Assembly: GCA_910574345.1 (NCBI GenBank)
Contig: CAJSZV010000001.1
Span: 404,772-468,771 of the forward strand
Length of the DNA stretch: 64,000 nucleotides
Reading direction: 5' to 3'
Source: Clostridiaceae bacterium
GTDB taxonomy: Bacteria; Bacillota; Clostridia; Lachnospirales; Lachnospiraceae
Made by a program: the position numbers and the translations under genes. Every line of letters begins with the position of its first letter. The first letter of the stretch is position 1. The notes beneath the pieces are model-generated. The model was given only the letters and a program-made list of their open reading frames with translations, ran no database searches and was not told where the DNA came from. Below, one piece after another: positions 15,685 to 23,949 of the stretch.

Positions 15685-16336
15685 GAGGGAAATCTGTCTT
15701 CTGAAGGGATTTCCCTGTGCCTGGGGCAAATGTACCTTTTGTGATTACACAGAGGATAACGGAAAAGACGAGAACGCCATGGCTGCTCTCAACAGGGAAG
15801 TACTTCACCGGGTTACAGGGGAGTTGGGGGTTTTGGAGGTGATTAATTCAGGAAGCTGTTTTGAACTTCCGGAAAAGACCCTTAAGGATCTTGAGGTCAT
15901 CGTAAGGGAAAAGCACATCGGAAAACTTTTTTTTGAATCCCACTGGATGTACCGCAGACATCTTGCGGCTATGAGGAAGCGGATGGGAGTGCCCATTGTC
16001 TTTAAGATCGGCGTGGAGACTTTTGACCGGGATTTCAGGGAACGTGTGCTGAACAAACACGCGGATTTTAGGGATCCCCAGGAGGTGGCCCGGTATTTTG
16101 ATTCTCCCTGCCTTATGGTGGGCATCCAAGGGCAGACCAGGGAAATGATCGACTATGATATGGAATGCCTGAAAAAATACTTTAAACTTGGGACTGTGAA
16201 CGTGTACAATAATAATACCACCCCCATAAAGCGTGATGAAGAACTGGCATTATGGTTCATGGAAAAATATTCCTGGCTTTTAGACGATCCGGCGGTGGAA
16301 GTACTCTATGAGATCACGGATTTCGGCGTAGGATGA
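15638..16336 (+). CDS. queL: Radical SAM queuine lyase
   Basis: 232 residues from ATG 15638 (GAGAGGAG at 15621-15628), overlapping the previous gene by 47 bases. The iron-sulfur motif is CAWGKCTFC, spaced C-x4-C-x2-C rather than the usual C-x3-C-x2-C. INSGSCFELP is likely part of the SAM-binding region. The protein is short for a radical SAM enzyme. In C. difficile, QueL is reported to convert queuine to preQ1; operon position and riboswitch support the same role here. The last 31 bases overlap the convergent LysR gene. Confidence 0.78.
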   Translation: MGVPKERYSRITGKNEREICLLKGFPCAWGKCTFCDYTEDNGKDENAMAALNREVLHRVTGELGVLEVINSGSCFELPEKTLKDLEVIVREKHIGKLFFESHWMYRRHLAAMRKRMGVPIVFKIGVETFDRDFRERVLNKHADFRDPQEVARYFDSPCLMVGIQGQTREMIDYDMECLKKYFKLGTVNVYNNNTTPIKRDEELALWFMEKYSWLLDDPAVEVLYEITDFGVG

Positions 16337-17235
16337 GCCATGGGCATCTGTGCCTTTTCCAGATCAAGAACCAGGTCAAAGAATGCCTTCATCTCCCGGT
16401 TGACCCACTTGTCCTTGTGGTAGATGACCTGGCGCCGGATATTGACAGGAAAGCAGGGAATAAGGATTTTTGTGATGGTTCCCAGCTCCAAGTCGCGGGT
16501 AAGGGTGAATTCCGGCAAAAAGGTGATTCCCATATTGCTGCGGACCATTTCCAGGATCAGATCCGTATTGTTGGATTCAAAAAGGGGGGAGATCTCTGTA
16601 CCGCGGAGGCTTAAGGCATAGTCAAGAACCCGGCGGTAGCTGGCATCCTTCTCCGTCAGGATCAGGGGAAAGGAGAGGAGACGCTCCAGGGTAATGTCTT
16701 TTAAGCCGGCCAGAGGATGGGCGGAGGATGCGGCAAAGACTGCATCTTCTGCGGCATCCAGGACCCGGCGCCACCGGATGTCGTGAAGAGGCTCATCTAA
16801 CAGATATACCACATCAAGATCATTGCTGTTTAACATTTCCAATAAAATCGTAGGCGTGTCTGTGGTCACACTGAGGGAGACCAGGGGATGCTGCCTGTGA
16901 TATTCTTTTAGAATTCCAGGGAAAATACAGGAACACAGAGAATCAATGGTGCCTATGCGCAGGGAGCCGGTAAGGGTATTGCTTTCCTTGACGGACTCTC
17001 TGGCTTTTGAGAGGTCAAGAAGCACCTGGGCGGCATGGTCATAGAAAATCCTCCCATAGTTGGTGAGACTGACCTTTTTGCCCAGACGGTCAAAGAGGCG
17101 TACCTGAAGCTCCTCCTCCAGCTGCCGGATCTGAATGGTCACGGCGGCCTGAGAATATCCCAGATGCCTTGCGGCTTTGGAAAAACTGTTAAAGTCCGCT
17201 ACGGACACAAAGGTAGTGAGTTCCTGAACCTCCAT
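16306..17235 (-). CDS. LysR-family transcriptional regulator
   Basis: 309 residues. The start codon read as ATG from CAT at 17233-17235 is chosen because AAGGGGGA lies six bases upstream on the minus strand; an ATG 11 codons earlier has a poorer site. The N-terminal winged HTH includes FSKAARHLGYSQAAVTIQI, and the LysR substrate-binding domain follows (about residues 85-300). It is transcribed divergently from the cysteine desulfidase-like gene at 17380, the usual LysR arrangement, so it probably controls that gene in response to cysteine or a related compound. Confidence 0.85.
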   Translation of the reverse strand: MEVQELTTFVSVADFNSFSKAARHLGYSQAAVTIQIRQLEEELQVRLFDRLGKKVSLTNYGRIFYDHAAQVLLDLSKARESVKESNTLTGSLRIGTIDSLCSCIFPGILKEYHRQHPLVSLSVTTDTPTILLEMLNSNDLDVVYLLDEPLHDIRWRRVLDAAEDAVFAASSAHPLAGLKDITLERLLSFPLILTEKDASYRRVLDYALSLRGTEISPLFESNNTDLILEMVRSNMGITFLPEFTLTRDLELGTITKILIPCFPVNIRRQVIYHKDKWVNREMKAFFDLVLDLEKAQMPMAHPTPKSVIS

Positions 17236-17313
17236 GGCTTCCCCCTTCGTCTTTGTAAAATTATCCATAAAAATTTTTAAAGTATTTCATAAAAATCATT
17301 TGATTTACTAAAT

Positions 17314-17342
17314 CCAACAACTATTTTATAATAAATATATCC
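17314..17342 (+). promoter_or_regulatory. Promoter in the LysR/cyuA-like divergent region
   Basis: TATAAT (17337-17342) lies 38 bases before the start codon at 17380, with a poor -35 (CCAACA, 17314-17319). A good -10 with a weak -35 suits an activator-dependent promoter. The surrounding region is very AT-rich with dyads, but I cannot pick one LysR box with confidence. Confidence 0.35.
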
Positions 17343-17379
17343 AACTATCAAGTCTGAAATAAGAGAAAGAAGAGGAAAG

Positions 17380-18660
17380 ATGGAGAAAAAAGACAAAAGA
17401 TACCAGACCTATCTCATGATTCTGAAAGAGGAACTGATTCCTGCCATGGGATGTACGGAGCCCATAGCCCTGGCTTACGGCGCGGCTAAGGCAAGAGAGG
17501 TCTTAGGGTGCCTTCCGGAGCGGGTTCTGGTGCAGGTAAGCGGAAGCATTATCAAGAATGTGAAGAGCGTCATTGTTCCCAATACAGGACATCTGAAAGG
17601 AATACCGGCGGCAGTGGCGGCAGGCATCGTGGCGGGGAGGCCGGACAAGAAGCTGGAAGTCATCGCTTCCGTCAGTGAAGAAAAGATCGGGGAGATGAAA
17701 GAGTTTCTGGATCAGACAAAGATTCAGGTGGAGCACATTGATTACGGCCCTGTCTTTGATCTTGTGATTACCGTGTTTCATGGGGATTCCTATGCTAAGG
17801 TGAGGATCGCGGATTTCCACACCAATATTGTGCTGATCGAAAAGAACGGAGAGATTCTTCTTGAAAAGGAAGTGGACAGTGCCGGAAACAAGGAGGAGCG
17901 GGCTGACAGAAGTCTTCTCAGTATGGAAGGAATCTGGGATTTTGCCACTTCAGTCGATGTGGAAGATGTGCGGGAAGTGCTGGAACGTCAGATCAGGTTT
18001 AACACAGCCATATCGGAAGAGGGGCTGAAAGGCAGCTACGGCGCCTGTATGGGGCGGACTATTTTAAATGTCTACGGAGACGATATTCGGATTCGGGCCA
18101 AGGCCAAGGCAGCAGCCGGTTCTGATGCCAGGATGAATGGCTGTGAACTTCCGGTAGTGATCAACTCAGGAAGCGGCAACCAGGGAATCGCTGCCTCCGT
18201 GCCTGTAATCGAGTACGCCAGGGAGCTTGATTCCGGGGAGGAAAAACTGTTCCGGGCTCTGGTTCTTTCCAATCTCTCCACCATTCACCAGAAGACGGGA
18301 ATCGGCACCTTATCCGCATTCTGCGGTGTGGTCAGTGCAGGAGCCGGAGCAGGAGCCGGAATCGCGTATCTGAGAGGAGGCGGTTATAAGGAAGTAATCC
18401 ATACCATTGTCAACGGTCTTGCCATTGTATCGGGCATTTTCTGCGACGGTGCCAAGGCTTCCTGCGCGGCTAAGATCGCGGCCTCCGTGGATGCGGCCAT
18501 TCTGGGATATGAGATGTACTGCCAGGGACAGCAGTTTGAGGGCGGCGATGGAATCGTCATGAAAGACGTGGAATCCACGATCCGCAGCGTGGGCTACATA
18601 GGAAGAGAAGGAATGAAAGATACCAACGAGAAGATTATAAAGATGATGATTGAAGGATAA
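17380..18660 (+). CDS. cyuA: L-cysteine desulfidase / L-serine dehydratase-alpha family protein
   Basis: 426 residues from ATG 17380 with AGAGGAAAG upstream, close to the full family length (about 430). PAMGCTEPIALAYGAAKA and the later MNGCELPVVINSGSGNQG and CDGAKASC segments carry the conserved cysteines thought to bind a [4Fe-4S] cluster in the CyuA/UPF0597 family. These proteins degrade L-cysteine to pyruvate, ammonia and sulfide, and relatives act on serine. Gly/Ala-rich SAGAGAGAGIAYLRGGG is part of the C-terminal fold. It is divergently paired with a LysR regulator and ends at a strong terminator. The substrate is inferred. Confidence 0.75.
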   Translation: MEKKDKRYQTYLMILKEELIPAMGCTEPIALAYGAAKAREVLGCLPERVLVQVSGSIIKNVKSVIVPNTGHLKGIPAAVAAGIVAGRPDKKLEVIASVSEEKIGEMKEFLDQTKIQVEHIDYGPVFDLVITVFHGDSYAKVRIADFHTNIVLIEKNGEILLEKEVDSAGNKEERADRSLLSMEGIWDFATSVDVEDVREVLERQIRFNTAISEEGLKGSYGACMGRTILNVYGDDIRIRAKAKAAAGSDARMNGCELPVVINSGSGNQGIAASVPVIEYARELDSGEEKLFRALVLSNLSTIHQKTGIGTLSAFCGVVSAGAGAGAGIAYLRGGGYKEVIHTIVNGLAIVSGIFCDGAKASCAAKIAASVDAAILGYEMYCQGQQFEGGDGIVMKDVESTIRSVGYIGREGMKDTNEKIIKMMIEG

Positions 18661-18682
18661 TTGGAATGTTGGCTCTGCAGGG

Positions 18683-18732
18683 CTGCTTTTGCCGTTCTTA
18701 AGGTAAAGAGATCGGGCAAAAGCAGTCTTTTT
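18683..18732 (+). terminator. Intrinsic terminator after the cyuA-like gene
   Basis: CTGCTTTTGCC (18683-18693) pairs with GGCAAAAGCAG (18715-18725), an 11-bp perfect stem followed by TCTTTTT. Its stem start and loop (GTTCTTAAGG..AGATCGGGC) resemble the riboswitch-linked terminator at 13923-13980. Confidence 0.8.
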
Positions 18733-18760
18733 AATTTTTTATAACATTTTGAAAAAGTAC

Positions 18761-18790
18761 TTTAAATTTTTGTCAGTTAATGTATATAAT
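18761..18790 (+). promoter_or_regulatory. Promoter of aroD
   Basis: TTTAAA (18761-18766), 18 bases, TATAAT (18785-18790), 56 bases before the aroD start. The -35 matches four of six consensus bases; the -10 is perfect. Confidence 0.5.
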
Positions 18791-18846
18791 AGTGATACCA
18801 GGGCCAAAAGGTCATAGAACTTATACGAGAAGGAGGATGACAGAAT

Positions 18847-19617
18847 ATGGAACCGGTAAAAGTGAGAAATGTGATCATTGGAAAAGGCAGGCCCAAGATC
18901 TGCGTGCCCATTGTCGCGCCCACAAGGGAAGAGATCATAAAGGATGGGGAACATTTTCATCATCTGGCGGCGGACCTGGCGGAGTGGCGGGCGGACTGGT
19001 ATGAGGGCGTGTCAGATACGGAAAAAGTCCTTGAGACAGCCGGGAAACTGAGAGATACTTTGGGGGATATTCCTCTTTTATTCACCTTCCGTACTGCCAA
19101 AGAAGGCGGAGAGAAGGCTTTGGCGCCGGAAGAATACATAGCCCTCAACAGAGCGGTCATTGAAAGCGGTTTCGCAGATCTTTTGGATATTGAATTGTTT
19201 ACCGGGGATGAGGCGGTGTCATCCATGATTGAGCATGCCCACCGGCATCATGTGAAGGTGATTGTGTCAAGCCATGATTTCAGAAAAACACCTGCCAGAG
19301 AGACCATTCTTGGGCGGATGAAAAAGATGCAGGAACTGGGGGCGGATATTCCGAAGATTGCGGTGATGCCTCAGACCAGGGATGACGTATTGGCGCTTTT
19401 GAGTGCGACCCTTGAGATGAGCGAACATTATGCCAGGGGCCCCATTATTACCATATCCATGTCAGGAAAAGGCGTGGTAAGCCGCATAACCGGCGAGGCA
19501 TTTGGCTCGTCGGTGACCTACGGTTCGGCAGGCGGGCAGTCTGCGCCGGGTCAGATGCCGGTGGATGATCTGGCCAGGATTTTGAATGTGATTCATGAAA
19601 CCCAGGAAAATAATTAG
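18847..19617 (+). CDS. aroD: 3-dehydroquinate dehydratase, type I
   Basis: 256 residues from ATG 18847, GGAGGATGA upstream; full length for the type I enzyme. It dehydrates 3-dehydroquinate to 3-dehydroshikimate in the shikimate pathway through a Schiff base. The catalytic residues fall at H143 (VIVSSHDFRKTP) and K170 (PKIAVMP), the same numbers as in the Salmonella enzyme. LAEWRADWYE and LFTFRTAKEGG form the conserved substrate pocket, and SGSSVTYGSAGGQSAPGQ-type residues close the C-terminus. No other shikimate genes are adjacent, so it may feed biosynthesis or act in quinate catabolism. Confidence 0.9.
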   Translation: MEPVKVRNVIIGKGRPKICVPIVAPTREEIIKDGEHFHHLAADLAEWRADWYEGVSDTEKVLETAGKLRDTLGDIPLLFTFRTAKEGGEKALAPEEYIALNRAVIESGFADLLDIELFTGDEAVSSMIEHAHRHHVKVIVSSHDFRKTPARETILGRMKKMQELGADIPKIAVMPQTRDDVLALLSATLEMSEHYARGPIITISMSGKGVVSRITGEAFGSSVTYGSAGGQSAPGQMPVDDLARILNVIHETQENN

Positions 19618-19629
19618 GAGGATTTGAGA

Positions 19630-21048
19630 ATGAATGTACATTTTCAGGAATGCTGGGATAAGACCCGCTATGAATCGGACCAGGTAATAAGTCTCAGGGG
19701 TCAGGAGATCCCTTACCACACGGTGTGTGAGGATAATTTCTTCTATGATCAGGAGGGGAAGGCGGCAGCCACCATCTATTCCTACGCATACTTCCGCAGT
19801 GACATAAAAGATGCCTCCACCCGGCCGGTGATGTTTGCCTACAACGGAGGACCCGGCTCCGCCAGTCTGTGGCTCCATCTGGGCCTTGTAGGTCCCAGGA
19901 GAGTAAAGCTGGAGGACGAGATCCACCTTCCTGCGGTTCCGCCTTTTGAGCTTGAGGATAATCCCAACTGTCTTCTTGATATCTGCGACATCGTGGTGGT
20001 GGATATGGTGGGGACTGGCCTGGGAAGGCTTTTTAACGAGGAGGCAAAAGAAGAATTTTACGGCTCCGACGCGGATATCCGCCAGCTTGCCATGTTTGTG
20101 GACGGATGGCTGACCCGCTACGACCGCCATAACAGCCCGGTGATTCTGGCAGGAGAAAGCTACGGCACAGGACGTTCCGCCCTTTTGGCAGCGGAACTTT
20201 TAGGCGGCGGGCCGGAGAATCAGGATACTTTGGGAATCGCAGTCAGCGGAATCCTGCTTCTGGGAACTTATTTTTATGAGGACACTCCGTTTTCCCAGAC
20301 GGCTTTAAATCTCCCCTCCATGGCAGCAACCAACTGCTATCACAATCCTGAGGGGAAACCGTCTCTCACGGAGTTTGTGAAGCAGGCTTATGAATTTGCA
20401 GGGGAGGAATATCTTCCCGCTTTCTTTGAAGGCGATGGGGCGACAGAGGAAAGAAAGGCTCATATCATCGAAAAGCTGGCTTATTTTACGGGTCTTGACA
20501 AGCCTTACTTAAAGCAGAACTGGCTGGATATCCCTATGCGGGATTACATGAAACTTCTTTTGAAGGACAGCCATGAGGTAGTGGGATTTTATGACAGCCG
20601 CTATACCTGGCCTGACCTTCCGGGAATTCCCGATGCCAATGTGATCGCCGACGACCCGGCCATGGGACAGTACACGCCTGCTTATCAGGCGGGATTCGCT
20701 CTTTTGCGCAGGGAACTGAATATCGCTTTGGAGCGCCGCAGCAAGGGACTGGCCCACGGCGTCAATGCCCAGTGGGACCGGAAGTTTAAGAGAAATCCGG
20801 GACAGGCCCTGGCAGGCGCCATGAGAAGGAACAAGAGTCTTCGCGTATTCTTCGCCTCCGGCCTTTTTGATCTGTGCACCACGGCAGGCAACGCCAGATA
20901 CTTAGCGCGGCACAATAAGCTGGACCCTGACCGAATCACCATCGGAGAATACCCTTCCGGCCATATGGCATATCTGGGAGAGGAAAGCGCAAAGCTTTTG
21001 GGAGACGATTTGAGAGAGTTTGTAATAAAGTCAACGGGAAGACCGTGA
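19630..21048 (+). CDS. Peptidase S10 (serine carboxypeptidase-like) protein
   Basis: 472 residues from ATG 19630; GGAGGA overlaps the aroD stop, so the two are likely in one operon. It has the alpha/beta-hydrolase oxyanion segment YNGGPGSASLW, the nucleophile S177 in AGESYGTGR, a C-terminal Asp in FASGLFDLCTT and the catalytic His in PSGHMAYL, the order Ser-Asp-His of family S10. No signal peptide is visible, so it appears to be cytoplasmic, unlike the vacuolar or secreted eukaryotic members. Substrate unknown. Confidence 0.78.
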   Translation: MNVHFQECWDKTRYESDQVISLRGQEIPYHTVCEDNFFYDQEGKAAATIYSYAYFRSDIKDASTRPVMFAYNGGPGSASLWLHLGLVGPRRVKLEDEIHLPAVPPFELEDNPNCLLDICDIVVVDMVGTGLGRLFNEEAKEEFYGSDADIRQLAMFVDGWLTRYDRHNSPVILAGESYGTGRSALLAAELLGGGPENQDTLGIAVSGILLLGTYFYEDTPFSQTALNLPSMAATNCYHNPEGKPSLTEFVKQAYEFAGEEYLPAFFEGDGATEERKAHIIEKLAYFTGLDKPYLKQNWLDIPMRDYMKLLLKDSHEVVGFYDSRYTWPDLPGIPDANVIADDPAMGQYTPAYQAGFALLRRELNIALERRSKGLAHGVNAQWDRKFKRNPGQALAGAMRRNKSLRVFFASGLFDLCTTAGNARYLARHNKLDPDRITIGEYPSGHMAYLGEESAKLLGDDLREFVIKSTGRP

Positions 21049-21058
21049 AGGGATAAGT

Positions 21059-21769
21059 ATGAAAGTGACGTTCATTTTTCACAGCAGTTTTGCAGTAGAG
21101 CTTAAGGAATCGGTTCTTGTCTTTGATTATTACGGGGAGGGGCAGCTGCCAAAGTTTCCCCAAAATAAAAGGATTTATTTCCTGGCCAGTCACGGACATG
21201 GGGACCACTATAATAAGAAGATTCTTGCATACAGGAATGAGTATCCCCAGGCGGAGTATATTCTGTCCCGTGATATCCGGTTGAAACCGGAAGAAGGGAA
21301 ACCATGGATTCACAGTGTAAAGGGAAATGAGGAATACAGCTTTGGCCCGCTGACGGTAAAGACTCTTAAGTCAACGGATTTGGGTGTGGCGTATATGGCG
21401 GAGACGGAGCACATAAGGATCTATCATGCCGGAGACTTAAACTGGTGGCACTGGGAGGAGGAGGACAAGGCCTGGAACAACAACATGGCGGCCAATTATA
21501 AGAGGGAGATGGACAAGCTTTCAGGAGAACATGTCCATCTGGCTTTTGTGGTCCTGGACCCAAGGCTTTGCGGGGCATGGGACTGGGGCATGGATTATTA
21601 CTTAAGCCGTACGGACAATGACCATGTGTTTCCCATGCACTGCTGGGAGCAGTACGAGGTGTGCAGACGGTATGAGAAGAAGCTGGAAAATCAGGCCGGC
21701 GCCGGCAAAGCCATATGCTTTCATAAGCTGGAGCATCCGGGACAGGAGTGGGAACTGTCAGAAAAATAA
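21059..21769 (+). CDS. MBL-fold metal-dependent hydrolase (UlaG-like)
   Basis: 236 residues, starting at ATG 21059 eleven bases after the S10 gene and probably its operon partner. The metal-binding motif is SHGHGDHYNKK, a short variant of HxHxDH, with a further Asp in IYHAGDLNWWHW and a late His in VFPMHCWEQY. The compact size without a beta-CASP insert suggests the UlaG/L-ascorbate-lactonase-like branch of MBL proteins. The substrate is unknown. Confidence 0.7.
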   Translation: MKVTFIFHSSFAVELKESVLVFDYYGEGQLPKFPQNKRIYFLASHGHGDHYNKKILAYRNEYPQAEYILSRDIRLKPEEGKPWIHSVKGNEEYSFGPLTVKTLKSTDLGVAYMAETEHIRIYHAGDLNWWHWEEEDKAWNNNMAANYKREMDKLSGEHVHLAFVVLDPRLCGAWDWGMDYYLSRTDNDHVFPMHCWEQYEVCRRYEKKLENQAGAGKAICFHKLEHPGQEWELSEK

Positions 21770-21777
21770 AACCCCTC

Positions 21778-21806
21778 TTTCCAACCCCTGTATTCTATGA
21801 TATAAT
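21778..21806 (+). promoter_or_regulatory. Promoter of the pyrH-to-polC cluster
   Basis: TTTCCA (21778-21783), 17 bases, TATAAT (21801-21806) with TG one base upstream (extended -10). It lies 31 bases before the pyrH start and is the first evident promoter of the long conserved gene run. Confidence 0.6.
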
Positions 21807-21836
21807 TGGGAGAGTTAAACAAAGGAGACTGCATAT

Positions 21837-22538
21837 ATGAAGTGGAACCGTGTGTTATTAAAATTAAGCGGAGAAGCCCTTGCCGGCCCGAAGAAGACAG
21901 GATTTGATGAGGACACAGTGAAAGAGGTGGCCAGGCAGGTTAAGATATCCGTGGAAGCAGGCGTGGAAGTAGGCGTTGTCATTGGCGGCGGCAATTTCTG
22001 GCGGGGCCGCACCAGCAATGCCATTGACCGGACCAAGGCGGATCAGATCGGTATGCTGGCCACGGTGATGAACTGTATTTATGTGTCTGAGATCTTCCGC
22101 AATGCAGGAATGGAGACAGAGATCCTGACCCCCTTTGCCTGCGGCTCTATGACAAAGCTTTTCTCCAAAGATCTGGCCAACGAATATTTCGGCCAGGGGA
22201 AAGTGGTGTTTTTTGCCGGCGGCACAGGCCATCCCTACTTCTCCACAGATACAGGCATTACCTTAAGAGCCGTGGAGATGGAGGCGGATGTGATCCTTCT
22301 GGCCAAGTCCGTTGACGGAGTCTATGACAGTGACCCGGCGCTCCATCCTGATGCGAAGCGATATGATACCATCAGCATTGAGGAAGTGATTGACAAGAAG
22401 CTGGCGGTAGTGGATCTGACCGCGTCCATTATGTGTATGGAACACAAGATGCCTATGGCCGTATTTGATCTGAACGAGCCGGACGGAATTGCCAGTGCAA
22501 TGCAGGGAAAGATAAACGGCACCATTGTGACCGTATAA
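21837..22538 (+). CDS. pyrH: Uridylate kinase
   Basis: 233 residues from ATG 21837 (AAAGGAGA upstream). It phosphorylates UMP to UDP as a hexamer of the amino-acid-kinase fold. Typical segments are the N-terminal LLKLSGEALAG, the VIGGGNFWRGR phosphate loop, FFAGGTGHPYFSTDT, and KSVDGVYDSDP. Length and motifs match bacterial PyrH. It is directly followed by frr, as in most Firmicutes, and opens the cluster that runs to polC. Confidence 0.95.
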   Translation: MKWNRVLLKLSGEALAGPKKTGFDEDTVKEVARQVKISVEAGVEVGVVIGGGNFWRGRTSNAIDRTKADQIGMLATVMNCIYVSEIFRNAGMETEILTPFACGSMTKLFSKDLANEYFGQGKVVFFAGGTGHPYFSTDTGITLRAVEMEADVILLAKSVDGVYDSDPALHPDAKRYDTISIEEVIDKKLAVVDLTASIMCMEHKMPMAVFDLNEPDGIASAMQGKINGTIVTV

Positions 22539-22600
22539 TTTAGGAACATGTGCCCGAAAAGGGCTGATGTCCAGAAATCATGGACAAGAAGGAGGAAAAC

Positions 22601-23155
22601 ATGCAGGAGAAGTTAGATTTTTATGAGGAGAAGATGAATAAGTCCCTGGATGCGCTGCAGAGCGAATATGGCTCCATCCGGGCAGGAAGAGCCAACCCTC
22701 ATGTGTTGGACAAGATCAGAGTGGACTACTACGGAACCCCTACGCCTATTCAGCAGGTGGGCAATGTGTCTGTGCCTGAGGCACGCATGATCGTGATTCA
22801 GCCTTGGGAAAAGAGCCTTTTAAAAGCCATTGAGAAAGCAATCCTTACCTCTGATCTGGGGATCAACCCCACCAACGACGGCACGGCTATCCGTCTGGTA
22901 TTTCCGGAGCTTACGGAGGAGCGCAGAAAGGTTCTGGCAAAGGATGTGAAGAAGAAAGGAGACGCCGCTAAGGTGGCCATCCGCAACATCCGCCGTGACG
23001 CCAACGACACTTTCAAGAAGATGGAAAAAGCCGGTGAGATGTCTGAGGATGATCTGGAGCTGGCTAACAATAAGATTCAGAAGCTGACGGATAAGATGAT
23101 CGAGAAGGTAGACAAGGCTGTTGAGGTTAAGACAAAAGAGATTCTTACAGTTTAG
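22601..23155 (+). CDS. frr: Ribosome recycling factor
   Basis: 184 residues. ATG 22601 (MQEKLDFYEEK) is preferred over an ATG seven codons upstream because GGAGG lies directly between them and gives the standard family length. RRF acts with EF-G to split post-termination ribosomes. Conserved features include SIRAGRANPHVLDKIRVDYYG, the hinge around TPIQQVGN and the C-terminal long helices. It follows pyrH by 62 bases. Confidence 0.95.
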   Translation: MQEKLDFYEEKMNKSLDALQSEYGSIRAGRANPHVLDKIRVDYYGTPTPIQQVGNVSVPEARMIVIQPWEKSLLKAIEKAILTSDLGINPTNDGTAIRLVFPELTEERRKVLAKDVKKKGDAAKVAIRNIRRDANDTFKKMEKAGEMSEDDLELANNKIQKLTDKMIEKVDKAVEVKTKEILTV

Positions 23156-23214
23156 TGAGACGGGGGCGGGGCTGACCTGCCCCTTTGCGTACGTAAGGCA
23201 GGAGGAGATTCCGG

Positions 23215-23937
23215 ATGAGTTTAGAGAATATGGTGATACCTGAACATGTGGCAGTGATTCTGGACGGGAACGGCCGCTGGGCAAAAAAGAGGGGAATTCC
23301 AAGGGCTATGGGTCACAAGGCAGGATGCGAGACTTTGGAGAAGATGGTGAGAGTGGCGTCTGATACAGGGCTTAAGTATTTCACGGTGTACGGATTTTCC
23401 ACGGAGAACTGGAAGCGGTCGCAGGAGGAAGTGGGAGCCCTTATGCAGCTGTTCCGGTACTATATGGTCCGGCTTTTAAAAATCGCCTCAGCCAACAATG
23501 TGCGGGTAAAGATGATCGGAGAAAAGAGCCGTTTTGCCCCGGACATTATCGAGGGAATCGACAAGCTGGAGGAGGGGACAAAGGACAATACGGGCATGAC
23601 CTTTATCATAGCCATCAACTACGGCGGCAGAGACGAGATTGTCCGTGCGGCGCGAAAACTGGCGCTTTCTTATCAGAAGTCAGGCAGGGATGTGTCCGAG
23701 GCGGATGAAGCAGAATTCGCCTCTTATCTGGATACTGCAGGCATACCGGACCCGGATCTGATGATCCGCACCAGCGGAGAGCTTCGCCTGTCCAACTATC
23801 TTTTGTGGCAGCTGGCTTATTCGGAATTTTATATTACGGACTGCCTGTGGCCTGATTTTAATCAGGAAGAATTAGAAAAAGCCATCTTTGCGTATAATAG
23901 CAGAGAACGCAGATTTGGCGGCAGAATAAAGGCATAA
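23215..23937 (+). CDS. uppS: Isoprenyl (undecaprenyl) diphosphate synthase
   Basis: 240 residues from ATG 23215 (AGGAGGAGA upstream). It is the cis-prenyltransferase that builds undecaprenyl diphosphate for cell-wall lipid carriers. The catalytic Asp lies in VILDGNGRWAKKR, FSTENWKR is the substrate loop, and PDLMIRTSGELRLSNYLLWQ contains the diphosphate-binding Arg residues. Length is normal. It sits between frr and cdsA. A short GC-rich hairpin (GGGGC/GCCCC, 23166-23181) lies between frr and this gene and may be a weak attenuator. Confidence 0.94.
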   Translation: MSLENMVIPEHVAVILDGNGRWAKKRGIPRAMGHKAGCETLEKMVRVASDTGLKYFTVYGFSTENWKRSQEEVGALMQLFRYYMVRLLKIASANNVRVKMIGEKSRFAPDIIEGIDKLEEGTKDNTGMTFIIAINYGGRDEIVRAARKLALSYQKSGRDVSEADEAEFASYLDTAGIPDPDLMIRTSGELRLSNYLLWQLAYSEFYITDCLWPDFNQEELEKAIFAYNSRERRFGGRIKA

Positions 23938-23949
23938 GGAGGGTTCCAT

